The notes: a model not told the origin generated them from the sequence alone. DNA of 8,294 nucleotides from SG8-41 sp035620515 (GCA_035620515.1 DASPGR010000299.1:1-8294), one strand, 5' to 3'. Shown: positions 1-7,390, numbered from the stretch's first letter. Program-made: numbers and translations.

Positions 1-572
1 CGCCGACGCAGAACCTGCCCGTTCTGCGCTCAACTGCCGGCGGCGGCCGCGAGCTTCGCCTCCTGCGTTGGGGGCTCGTGCCCTCCTGGGCGAAGGACCC
101 TGCGATTGGCGCGCGCATGATCAACGCGCGTTCGGAAACGATTGCGGAAAAACCCGCGTTCCGCGTGGCGTTCCGGCGCCGCCGCTGTCTCGTGCCGATG
201 TGCGGTTTTTACGAGTGGCAGAAGAGCGCCGGCCGCAAGGTGCCGCATTACGTGCGGCTGCTCAATGCGGAAATCTTCGCGGCCGCGGGGCTGCACGAGC
301 ACTGGCCGGGCCGGGACGGCGCCGAGCCCATTGAGAGCTACGCGATACTCACCACGGGTGCCAACGAGATGATGCGCGCGCTGCACGACCGGATGCCGGT
401 CGTTCTGCACGAGCGCGACTACGATGCCTGGCTCGACCCGAAAAACGATGACGCGGAAGCGCTCGCCAAGCTGCTCGTGCCGTTTCCGGCCGAGGAGATG
501 CGCGCGTACCCCGTGAGCACTCGTGTCAACAACATCCGCAACGACGAGCCGGCACTGATCGAGCCGGTCTGA
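1..572 (+). CDS. SRAP domain protein (YedK/HMCES-like), 5' end missing
   Basis: This is the C-terminal ~189 residues of an SRAP protein, read in frame from base 3 to the TGA at 570-572. Family members (~220 residues) bind abasic sites in single-stranded DNA and form a protective thiazolidine crosslink through Cys2. That cysteine lies upstream of the window and cannot be checked. Seen here: the RWGLVPSWAKDP block followed by NARSET and KPAFR, the GFYEWQ motif (CGFYEW, Glu codon at 213-215), the ILTT-x-AN block, and LHDRMPV with the conserved His codon at 384-386. These are the family hallmarks in the correct order. An internal ATG at 78 is not the start, because homology continues upstream of it. 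The gene ends 9 nt from the stop of the convergent downstream gene. The Glu and His expected for abasic-site chemistry are intact, so it is probably functional. Family assignment is very secure; the role is inferred from the family. Confidence 0.95.
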   Translation, partial: PTQNLPVLRSTAGGGRELRLLRWGLVPSWAKDPAIGARMINARSETIAEKPAFRVAFRRRRCLVPMCGFYEWQKSAGRKVPHYVRLLNAEIFAAAGLHEHWPGRDGAEPIESYAILTTGANEMMRALHDRMPVVLHERDYDAWLDPKNDDAEALAKLLVPFPAEEMRAYPVSTRVNNIRNDEPALIEPV

Positions 573-581
573 GGCGGTCCG

Positions 582-1052
582 CTACAGCACCCTGTAGACG
601 ATGTCGTGCTCGCGCGCGTGGTCGATCACCTTGATGCCGAAATCATCGTTCGGGCCGACTTCCATCACCGGCTGATGTTCCACCTGCAGTGAATCCACCC
701 GCTGCCCGAAGTCGGTGGTGTGGCCCTTGATGTGAATGCGGTCTCCCACGCGCAGCTTGGCGCCAGGATCGAGCGTGAGCACCGCCACCGACAGGTGGCT
801 GAAATAGTGCGTCACCACGCCGATACGCTCGCCGGGAAGCGTTTCCACCGGAGCAACGCGAGCCGGACGGGCCGCGCGCGGCTTGCGAACCGCTGCGCGT
901 GCACGCTTCCTGGCTGGTTTACGTCTCGCGACGGCCCTTTTGCTCGGCTTCGCCGCCTTGCGCCGCACCGTCCGTTTGCGGGCCGGCGCCTTCCTGCGCT
1001 TTGCCTTCGTCTTCGCTTTTCGCCGGGATTTCGCTTTTTTCCTCGCCGCCAT
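582..1052 (-). CDS. Basic-tailed translation elongation factor-like beta-barrel protein
   Basis: The protein has 156 residues. Residues 1-65 form an extremely basic, low-complexity tail with 34 Lys/Arg, the rest mostly Ala and Pro, and no acidic residue. It resembles histone H1-like or AlgP-type bacterial tails. Residues ~73-156 form a compact domain with GVVTHYFSHLSVAV, RVGDRIHIKGHTTDF and a late DIVYRVL. This matches the small stand-alone 'translation elongation factor-like' family, which resembles EF-Tu/IF2 domain 2 beta barrels and is usually only ~85 residues with no tail. The start at 1052 is preferred because GGGAGG lies just upstream in the minus-strand leader. A longer reading from a TTG at 1097 is possible but has no such site. 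Nucleic-acid binding by the tail (RNA, ribosome or nucleoid) is inferred; the molecular role is not known to me. It is transcribed alone, diverging from the next gene and converging with the SRAP gene. Confidence 0.8.
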   Translation of the reverse strand: MAARKKAKSRRKAKTKAKRRKAPARKRTVRRKAAKPSKRAVARRKPARKRARAAVRKPRAARPARVAPVETLPGERIGVVTHYFSHLSVAVLTLDPGAKLRVGDRIHIKGHTTDFGQRVDSLQVEHQPVMEVGPNDDFGIKVIDHAREHDIVYRVL

Positions 1053-1102
1053 GTTGACCTCCCGCCGGTTGGCACACCTGATCGAAAGGAACTGCAAACT
1101 TC

Positions 1103-1131
1103 ATGTTAGTCCACGTGCTGGCCGGCATCAA
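1103..1131 (-). promoter_or_regulatory. Candidate sigma70-type promoter for the EF-like gene
   Basis: On the minus strand, TTGATG (1131-1126) and TAACAT (1108-1103) are separated by exactly 17 nt. Each hexamer matches the consensus at four of six positions. Transcription would start near 1096, giving a leader of about 45 nt with GGGAGG before the ATG at 1052. The spacing is good and the location is right, but the assignment rests on motif matching only. Confidence 0.45.
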
Positions 1132-1264
1132 ATCGGCCCCCGATCCGCGGCTTCCCGCAAGGCGCAGGCATGTTGAATGGCGCCCTGGGCGTTCGTGAGA
1201 TCATGAGCGCTCGCAGCGACGCCTGCCGGGATCCGGCAATTCACGACAGACAGGAGATGGAATC

Positions 1265-1645
1265 ATGGACACCCAGGAACTGCACGAACGCGGGGAGAAG
1301 CTCCGGCGCAAGATCTTCGGGAACGAGGCGATCGATCAGCGCAGCAATGCGCTGGGCGAGTTCGGGGCGCCGCTCGGGCGCATGATCAACGCCTACGCCT
1401 ATGGCGACGTGTGGAGCAGGGACGCGCTCCCGCCGAAGATGAAGAGCCTCGCTGTGCTGGCGATGAACGCGGCGCTCAATCGCCCGGCTGAATTCCGCGT
1501 CCACGTGCAGGGCGCGCTCGCCAACGGATGCACGGCGGAGGAGATACGGGAAGTGCTGCTGCTCCTCGCGATCTATGCCGGCTTCCCGGCGGCGATCCAG
1601 GCACACCACATCGCCTACGAAGTGCTGAAGCAAAACGGCAAGTGA
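1265..1645 (+). CDS. Carboxymuconolactone decarboxylase family protein (PcaC-like)
   Basis: The protein has 126 residues, the usual length for single-domain members. It carries the family core EFRVHVQGALANGCTAEEIREVLL then AIYAGFPAAIQAHH (residues ~76-115). PcaC proteins decarboxylate gamma-carboxymuconolactone in the protocatechuate branch of the beta-ketoadipate pathway. Many relatives act on other substrates, and no other pca gene is nearby, so the substrate is not assigned. It lacks the CxxC pair of AhpD-type peroxidases, which argues against a thiol peroxidase role. The start at 1265 is supported by AGGAG about 9 nt upstream; the fit between start and domain is good. TTGAAT (1173) and TGAGAT (1196) form a weak possible promoter in the 212-nt divergent gap. 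The protein is probably a cytoplasmic oligomer, as in the family. Confidence 0.88.
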   Translation: MDTQELHERGEKLRRKIFGNEAIDQRSNALGEFGAPLGRMINAYAYGDVWSRDALPPKMKSLAVLAMNAALNRPAEFRVHVQGALANGCTAEEIREVLLLLAIYAGFPAAIQAHHIAYEVLKQNGK

Positions 1646-1657
1646 ATCGCGCGTTCT

Positions 1658-1685
1658 TCGTCCTTCATCCCTCGTCCTTCATAGT
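1658..1685 (+). repeat. Four degenerate 7-nt tandem units (TCRTCCY)
   Basis: Four consecutive heptamers read TCGTCCT, TCATCCC, TCGTCCT and TCATAGT. An 11-nt word (TCGTCCTTCAT) therefore recurs exactly with a 14-nt period at 1658 and 1672. The array fills the short gap between the decarboxylase-like gene and the ABC exporter. Its last unit runs into the candidate extended -10 element at 1685-1693. The period of seven is shared with the arrays at 6192-6212 and 6237-6257. Confidence 0.75.
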
Positions 1686-1693
1686 GCTACGAT
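1685..1693 (+). promoter_or_regulatory. Candidate extended -10 element for the ABC exporter unit
   Basis: TGC followed by TACGAT reads as an extended -10 (TGn plus a hexamer matching TATAAT at four of six). The hexamer ends at 1693, so transcription would be expected to start within a base or two of 1700, which is the GTG start codon. TTCATC at 1664 is a poor -35, as can be tolerated with an extended -10. If correct, the transcript is leaderless. This is motif-based inference. Confidence 0.4.
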
Positions 1694-1699
1694 AGGCGC

Positions 1700-3493
<1,794 letters not shown>

Positions 3494-3517
3494 CGCGTTG
3501 CCGGTAGGGAGGGGGAT

Positions 3518-4006
3518 ATGACACTGAAGGATCTCATGCCGCACGCGGAGCGGGCGGCGTCGCTGCTCAAGGCGCGGAAGGAAACGGTTGCCGTCGCCGA
3601 GTCGTCGGCCGGGGGGCTCATCTCTGCGGCGCTTCTCGCGGTGCCCGGGGCATCCGCCTACTACGTCGGAGGGGCCGTCAACTATACGCGACCGGTCCTC
3701 CTTCATCTCTCCGGTCTGCGCGCGGAGGAGCTGGCGAAGATCAACGGAGCGACCGAGGAATTCACGCTGCTCGCTGCGCGGTCGGTGCAGAAGCGCTACA
3801 ACACGAGCTGGGGCGTGGGCGAGAGCGGGGCGGCCGGGCCGGCGGGAAACCGCTACGGTGATCCGGCCGGACATGCCGTGGTTGCTGTCGTCGGATTGCG
3901 ACAACGTGCACTGGTGGTGCGAACCGGCGAGAGCGACCGCATCGCCAACATGCACGCCTTTGCCGCCGCGGCGCTGAAGCTTCTGGCCGACACCCTGGCC
4001 GCCTAG
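3518..4006 (+). CDS. CinA C-terminal domain family protein (PncC-like)
   Basis: The protein has 162 residues and consists only of the CinA C-terminal domain, the same length class as E. coli PncC, which deamidates nicotinamide mononucleotide to nicotinate mononucleotide. Seen: VAVAESSAGGLIS (ESSAGG at 28-33, aligning with ESCTGG), GASAYYVGGAVNYT, and SGAAGPAG (103-110, aligning with SGIAGPDGG). Two departures stand out. ESCTGG reads ESSAGG, and the strongly conserved Lys after the Y-S-N-E-A block of PncC aligns with Leu61 here. Amidase activity is therefore uncertain, and a divergent subfamily with another role is possible. The start ATG at 3518 is well supported by AGGGAGGGGG just upstream. 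It lies 24 nt after the ABC exporter and is likely translated from the same mRNA. Cytoplasmic; no signal peptide. Confidence 0.85.
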   Translation: MTLKDLMPHAERAASLLKARKETVAVAESSAGGLISAALLAVPGASAYYVGGAVNYTRPVLLHLSGLRAEELAKINGATEEFTLLAARSVQKRYNTSWGVGESGAAGPAGNRYGDPAGHAVVAVVGLRQRALVVRTGESDRIANMHAFAAAALKLLADTLAA

Positions 4007-4033
4007 CCTTCCTTCCACCCCCCTGAGCTACGG

Positions 4034-4039
4034 TATACT
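4034..4039 (+). promoter_or_regulatory. Candidate -10 box for the methyltransferase gene
   Basis: TATACT matches the -10 consensus at five of six positions and lies in the 69-nt gap after the CinA-like gene. No good -35 is seen; CTTCCA at 4012 is the best poor match, 16 nt away. Transcription would begin near 4046, giving a ~30-nt leader that contains AGGAG at 4065-4069, 6 nt before the ATG. Confidence 0.45.
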
Positions 4040-4075
4040 GCGCCCCTCGAAAACGAGCTCTACCAGGAGAAACAC

Positions 4076-4918
4076 ATGAGCACCCCGATTCTTCTGCGCC
4101 GCCTGGCCGCGGCGCTGGTTCTTTCGTTCATCGCCGCCGGCAGCGGCGCGCAGGACAAGGCGTCGGAGGGTTACCAGCCCGAAGTGGGGCAGGAGGGCAA
4201 GGACGTCATCTGGGTCCCGACTCCCCAGGCACTGGTCGACAAGATGCTCGACATGGCCAAGGTGACACCGCAGGACTACGTCGTCGATCTCGGCTCGGGC
4301 GACGGGCGCACGGTCATCACTGCCGCCAAGCGCGGCGCGCGCGCTCTGGGCATCGAGTACAACCCCAAGATGGTCGCGTTATCGAAGCGCAACGCCGAGA
4401 AGGAAAAAGTATCGGAGATGGCGCAATTCCGGCAGGCGGACCTTTTCAAGACCGATTTCTCGGACGCCACGGTTCTTACCATGTTCCTTCTGCCCGACAT
4501 CAACATCAAGCTGCGGCCGAAGATCCTCGACATGAAGCCCGGCACCCGCGTGGTTTCCAATTCGTTCACGATGGAGGATTGGCAGCCTGACGAGACGTCA
4601 TCGGTGCCCAGGGAAGAGGGCTGCGAATCCTACTGCACTGCCTATCTCTGGATCGTGCCGGCCAAGGTCGAGGGCACGTGGCGGTTTGGCGATGCAGAGC
4701 TCTCGCTCAATCAGAAATTCCAGATGGTCTTCGGCAGGCTCAAGAGGGCGGACCGGCTGACGCCCGTCTCCGGCGGCCGCCTGAACGGCGACGAGATCCG
4801 TTTCAACATCGGCGACGCGGCCTACTTCGGCCGGGTGCGCGGCGACGTGATCGAGGGGACTGTCCGCAGCGGAGGCCGCACGGAGAAATGGCACGCGCGC
4901 CGCACCTCCAGCTCCTGA
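4076..4918 (+). CDS. Secreted class I SAM-methyltransferase-fold protein
   Basis: The protein has 280 residues. Residues 1-25 look like a signal peptide: Arg-Arg, a hydrophobic run, then SGA before Gln26. Residues ~45-195 form a class I methyltransferase domain: VPTPQALVDKML, motif I DLGSGDGR (71-78), GIEYN with acidic Glu94 where SAM ribose is bound, QADLFKTDFS, and GTRVVSNSF. This order resembles the FAM173/ATPSC-KMT-type protein lysine methyltransferases, which also carry a P-x-x-P/T lead-in and a DLW/F-K-x-x-F/S block. Residues ~198-278 form a separate beta-rich segment (GRLNGDEIRF, GRVRGDVIEGTV) that I cannot name. Cys183 and Cys187 are close together and could pair if the protein is exported. 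Substrate is unknown. SAM is not expected in the periplasm, so either the protein acts before export, the domain is non-catalytic, or the N-terminus is only a membrane anchor. AGGAG precedes the start. Its end faces the acyl-CoA dehydrogenase, 9 nt away. Confidence 0.85.
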   Translation: MSTPILLRRLAAALVLSFIAAGSGAQDKASEGYQPEVGQEGKDVIWVPTPQALVDKMLDMAKVTPQDYVVDLGSGDGRTVITAAKRGARALGIEYNPKMVALSKRNAEKEKVSEMAQFRQADLFKTDFSDATVLTMFLLPDINIKLRPKILDMKPGTRVVSNSFTMEDWQPDETSSVPREEGCESYCTAYLWIVPAKVEGTWRFGDAELSLNQKFQMVFGRLKRADRLTPVSGGRLNGDEIRFNIGDAAYFGRVRGDVIEGTVRSGGRTEKWHARRTSSS

Positions 4919-4927
4919 CACGCAGTA

Positions 4928-6178
4928 TCAGTTCTCGGGGCCGGCGTATTTCCCGGCCGTGTCGGGAAAGAGCGCCTTCACGATCTTGAACTTGGTGACG
5001 TCCACGGTGCCGTCCATGTGCAGGAACATCGAGGCATCGCGGTAGAGCTTCTCGATGCCGAAGTCCAGCATCGTGCCGTTTCCGCCGTGCAGTTCCATCG
5101 CATGCTTGCACACCTCGAGCACCGCTTCCGAGGCGTAGAGCTTCACGACATTGCAGAGCAGGTCGGCCTCGGGCGAGTTCTCGTCGACGGCGCGTGAGGC
5201 CTCGCGCAGCAGCCCGCGCACCGCGCAGATCCTGGTGGCCATTTCGGCGAGCCGGATTGCCGTGGCCTGATGCTTGATGAGGATGCGTCCGCCCTGCACG
5301 TAGGTCTGCACGTAGTCGGCGGTCTTCTCGAACGCGGCGACCGCGACGCCCAGGTTCTTCGAGCCCTGGATGATCTTCCCGGGCCGGAAGTAGACGCCGG
5401 CCTTGGAGAGCGCCGCGCCCTCGACCAGGAGGTGGTCCTTGGGCACGGCCATGTCCTCGAACACGATCTCCCCGTTGTTCATAAAGCGCCCGCCCAGCGT
5501 CTCGTTGCAGCGCTGGACGGTAAGGCCGGGCGTGTCGCGCGGGACGAGGAAGCTCGAGGTGCCCTGGAGCATGCCGACCTTGGTGTTGGTGTTGGCGTAG
5601 ACGACGTAGAGCTTCGCGTCGTAGCCGTTGCTGATGAATTGCTTCCGCCCGTTGATCACCCACTTGTCGCCTTTCAGCACGGCCTTCGTGTTCATGGCGG
5701 CCTCCGGAACGTTGTAGGGCAGCCAGCGATCCGAGGCGCCGCGCGGCTCGGTCAGGCAGTGCGCGAGCAGGAAGGACGGGTCCTCGGCGATGCGCGGGAA
5801 CCACAGCTCCTGAAGGTGGCGCGGCGCGAGATTGCGCAGGAGCACCGACACCTTCCAGATCTGCACCATCTTGTCGGAGAGCCCGCAGTCCCCGCGCGAG
5901 ATCTCTTCCGAGATGACCGCGAAGGTCTGGACCTCCGTCTTCGGATCAAGCGGTGTTCCGCCGAACTCCTCCGGAATTCCCAGCGTGCGTATGCCGATCT
6001 CGTGCGCCACCTCGAGGATTCGCGGCGGCAGCCGGCCCTCGGGCTTCATGGTCCACTCCTGCTGCCAGTTCTGGCGCACAAACGGGATCACGTGCTCATT
6101 CACGAACTTGCGGGTGACGTCCCGCATCATGCGCGTTTCCTCGGGCAGGCCGCGCTCGGTCATATCGTCCAGCAACAT
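4928..6178 (-). CDS. Acyl-CoA dehydrogenase family protein
   Basis: The protein has 416 residues with the usual three-part fold: a helical N-domain, a middle beta domain with CLTEPRGASD (141-150) and KWVINGRKQFISNG, and a C-terminal helical domain ending in ELHGGNGTMLDFGIEKLYRDA (362-382) and MDGT (388-391). The family uses FAD to oxidise acyl-CoA thioesters to 2-enoyl-CoAs and passes electrons to ETF. Asp389 falls exactly where medium-chain enzymes have the catalytic Glu (YEGTS). The helix position used by isovaleryl-CoA dehydrogenase appears to be Gly, not Glu. The FG pair usually found before the conserved Gln reads GG (Q-G-G-R). The enzyme is thus a divergent subfamily with unassigned substrate. 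The ATG at 6178 is supported by AGGAG (6188-6184) 5 nt upstream. It is a single-gene unit separated from the receptor gene behind it by a terminator. Confidence 0.93.
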   Translation of the reverse strand: MLLDDMTERGLPEETRMMRDVTRKFVNEHVIPFVRQNWQQEWTMKPEGRLPPRILEVAHEIGIRTLGIPEEFGGTPLDPKTEVQTFAVISEEISRGDCGLSDKMVQIWKVSVLLRNLAPRHLQELWFPRIAEDPSFLLAHCLTEPRGASDRWLPYNVPEAAMNTKAVLKGDKWVINGRKQFISNGYDAKLYVVYANTNTKVGMLQGTSSFLVPRDTPGLTVQRCNETLGGRFMNNGEIVFEDMAVPKDHLLVEGAALSKAGVYFRPGKIIQGSKNLGVAVAAFEKTADYVQTYVQGGRILIKHQATAIRLAEMATRICAVRGLLREASRAVDENSPEADLLCNVVKLYASEAVLEVCKHAMELHGGNGTMLDFGIEKLYRDASMFLHMDGTVDVTKFKIVKALFPDTAGKYAGPEN

Positions 6179-6191
6179 GGGGGCTCCTCTA

Positions 6192-6212
6192 ATGGCGAAT
6201 GGCGAATGGCGA
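6192..6212 (+). repeat. Three perfect 7-nt tandem units (ATGGCGA)
   Basis: ATGGCGA is repeated three times without mismatch, at 6192, 6199 and 6206. It lies immediately upstream of the acyl-CoA dehydrogenase ribosome-binding site. On that gene's strand it reads as a run of TTCGCCA/TCGCCAT. A single inverted copy, TTCGCCA, sits at 6229-6235 and could pair with TGGCGAA at 6207-6213 across a 15-nt loop. Confidence 0.85.
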
Positions 6213-6216
6213 ATCG

Positions 6217-6222
6217 ATCATA
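6217..6222 (-). promoter_or_regulatory. Candidate -10 box for the acyl-CoA dehydrogenase gene
   Basis: On the minus strand TATGAT matches TATAAT at five of six. The best -35 is GTGACC (6247-6242), four of six but with a long 19-nt spacer, and it falls inside the TCACGGG array. Transcription would start near 6210, so two to three heptamer units would be transcribed in the 5' leader. Weak, motif-only evidence. Confidence 0.35.
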
Positions 6223-6236
6223 CTGCTGTTCGCCAA

Positions 6237-6257
6237 TCACGGGTCACGGGTCACGAA
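6237..6257 (+). repeat. Three 7-nt tandem units (TCACGGG)
   Basis: TCACGGG occurs at 6237 and 6244, followed by a degenerate third unit TCACGAA at 6251. It has the same 7-nt period as the array 25 nt to the left but a different word. It sits between that array and the receptor gene's terminator. Confidence 0.75.
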
Positions 6258-6265
6258 TCAAACAG

Positions 6266-6289
6266 AAAAGGCGGCCGGGGCCGCCTTTT
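6266..6289 (-). terminator. Rho-independent terminator of the Bug receptor gene
   Basis: An 11-bp perfect inverted repeat (AAAAGGCGGCC and GGCCGCCTTTT, arms 6266-6276 and 6279-6289) has a GC-rich core flanked by A and T tracts. It lies 22 nt beyond the receptor stop codon on the minus strand. The minus-strand copy also ends in TTTTC, as expected. Because of its symmetry it could work in both directions. The sequence leaves only two unpaired bases, so the top base pairs probably open to form a 4-nt or larger loop. Confidence 0.85.
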
Positions 6290-6311
6290 CATTGCTGCCG
6301 AAAATTTCGAA

Positions 6312-7286
6312 TCAGTTGGCCGACAGTTTGAGCGTTTTAACGAGCTTCGCGTTCTGCTCCATCGACTCCGCGACGACCTTGCGGAACTGCGCGGGCCCTG
6401 CGACCACGATCTCCGTCGCCTGGAAGGCCATTCCCTTCTTGACGTCGGGCGCCTGCATCGTCTTCGCGACGGCTGCACGGACCTTCTCGACGATCGGCGC
6501 GGGCGTCCCCTTCGGCGCAAAGAAGCCCATCCACCCGGTGTAGCTGAAGCCGGGAATCGTGTCGGAAATCGGCGGAATTCCGGGGAGCAACGGCGTCGGT
6601 TTGGGCAACGTCTGTCCGATCGCGCGCATGCGTCCGGCGTTGACGTGCACCATCGCCGCCGCCGAGGGTATCAGCGTCCACTGCGATTCGCCCGCTGCGA
6701 CCGACGCGGACGACGGTCCACCGCCCTTGTACGGAACGTGCAGTGAATCGATGCCCGCCTGCTGCTGGAAGTACGCACCCGAGAGGTGGCTTTGCGAGCC
6801 GACGCCGGCGGACGCCATGTTGAACGGCTGCTTCCCGCTCTTGGCGTAATCAATGAGCTCCTTGACCGATTTGATCGGGAGCTTCGGATTCACCACCAGC
6901 ACATTGAGTGTCACGCCGAACTGCACGACCGACTCGTAGTCCTTGATCGGGTCGAAGGTGGGTTTCTTGACCAGGAGCCGCGCGATGGTTGATGCTGCCG
7001 TGGTCGCCGCGATCAGCGTATGCCCGTCCGCATTCGCGTTCTTCGCGATTTCCATGCCGATGATGCCGCCGGCCCCCGCGCGGTTGTCGATCACGAGCTG
7101 CTGGCCGATGTCCGTGGTGAGCCGGTTCGTGACGATGCGGGTCAGGGTGTCGACCGAGCTGCCCGGCGTGTTGGGCACGATCACGCGAATCGGGCGGTTG
7201 GGGTAACTCATCGGATCGGCGGCGGGCGCAATGCCACTCACGCCTGCAAACGCCAGGGTTGCTGTCACAAGTTTCCAGATTCTCAT
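6312..7286 (-). CDS. Bug/TctC-family tripartite tricarboxylate transporter receptor
   Basis: The protein has 324 residues, the normal length. Residues 1-22 form a Sec signal peptide (Arg/Lys n-region, hydrophobic core, APA before the cut). Mature-protein hallmarks follow: RPIRVIVPNTPGSSVDTLTRIV, GQQLVIDNRAGAGGIIG, DGHTLI, VPYKGGGPS, and the late FFAPKGTPAPIVEKV. Such proteins bind small carboxylates in the periplasm and may hand them to TctAB-type permeases, or act as sensors. No tctA or tctB lies in the window, so this is an orphan receptor as is typical of Burkholderiales. The ligand cannot be predicted. The start at 7286 is fixed by the signal peptide and by GGGAGG just upstream. The frame stays open a further ~980 nt upstream, but that part is antisense to the phospholipase gene. 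A hairpin terminator follows the stop. Confidence 0.95.
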   Translation of the reverse strand: MRIWKLVTATLAFAGVSGIAPAADPMSYPNRPIRVIVPNTPGSSVDTLTRIVTNRLTTDIGQQLVIDNRAGAGGIIGMEIAKNANADGHTLIAATTAASTIARLLVKKPTFDPIKDYESVVQFGVTLNVLVVNPKLPIKSVKELIDYAKSGKQPFNMASAGVGSQSHLSGAYFQQQAGIDSLHVPYKGGGPSSASVAAGESQWTLIPSAAAMVHVNAGRMRAIGQTLPKPTPLLPGIPPISDTIPGFSYTGWMGFFAPKGTPAPIVEKVRAAVAKTMQAPDVKKGMAFQATEIVVAGPAQFRKVVAESMEQNAKLVKTLKLSAN

Positions 7287-7335
7287 TGAAATCCTCCCTT
7301 TGTTTCCCCGAGACAGATGCTGCCGAATTTGGGGT

Positions 7336-7376
7336 GCAACATTCTGTCCGTTTTGACCCCTGAAAGCAACATTCTG
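7336..7376 (+). repeat. Pair of 11-nt direct repeats, GCAACATTCTG
   Basis: GCAACATTCTG occurs perfectly at 7336-7346 and 7366-7376, 30 nt start to start (close to three helical turns). Both copies lie in the 120-nt gap between the divergent receptor and phospholipase genes. Copy 1 covers the candidate -10 of the receptor gene, and copy 2 lies where the -35 of the phospholipase promoter should be. Two readings are possible: operator sites for a regulator of both genes, or the subterminal repeats of a decayed insertion-sequence end. No transposase remnant is visible. Confidence 0.7.
7341..7369 (-). promoter_or_regulatory. Candidate promoter for the Bug receptor gene
   Basis: On the minus strand TTGCTT (7369-7364) and CAGAAT (7346-7341) are spaced by 17 nt, matching the consensus at three and four of six. 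Transcription would start near 7334, giving a ~48-nt leader with GGGAGG before the ATG. The -10 overlaps the first GCAACATTCTG copy. Weak evidence. Confidence 0.3.
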
Positions 7377-7390
7377 ACGGCCGGCTGAAT

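Noticed and set aside
1053..1097. 15-residue N-terminal extension of the EF-like protein from a TTG at 1097
   Set aside because: The ATG at 1052 has GGGAGG at good spacing. The extension is not basic like the tail, and the candidate promoter would start transcription at about 1096, inside or at that TTG.
1265..1645. AhpD-type thiol peroxidase
   Set aside because: The CxxC pair needed for peroxidase chemistry is absent, and the motifs fit the PcaC-like branch better.
6192..6257. Repeats considered as a CRISPR array
   Set aside because: The units are 7 nt with no spacers and there are no cas genes. They are simple tandem repeats.
5270..6331. 353-codon plus-strand frame opposite the acyl-CoA dehydrogenase
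   Set aside because: The composition (His/Arg/Leu/Val-rich) and lack of motifs mark it as antisense to a well-supported enzyme gene. It also runs through the intergenic repeats.
7331..7360. GGGGT/ACCCC inverted repeat as an operator or hairpin
   Set aside because: There are only 5 bp of pairing across a 20-nt loop, too weak to separate from chance in GC-rich DNA.
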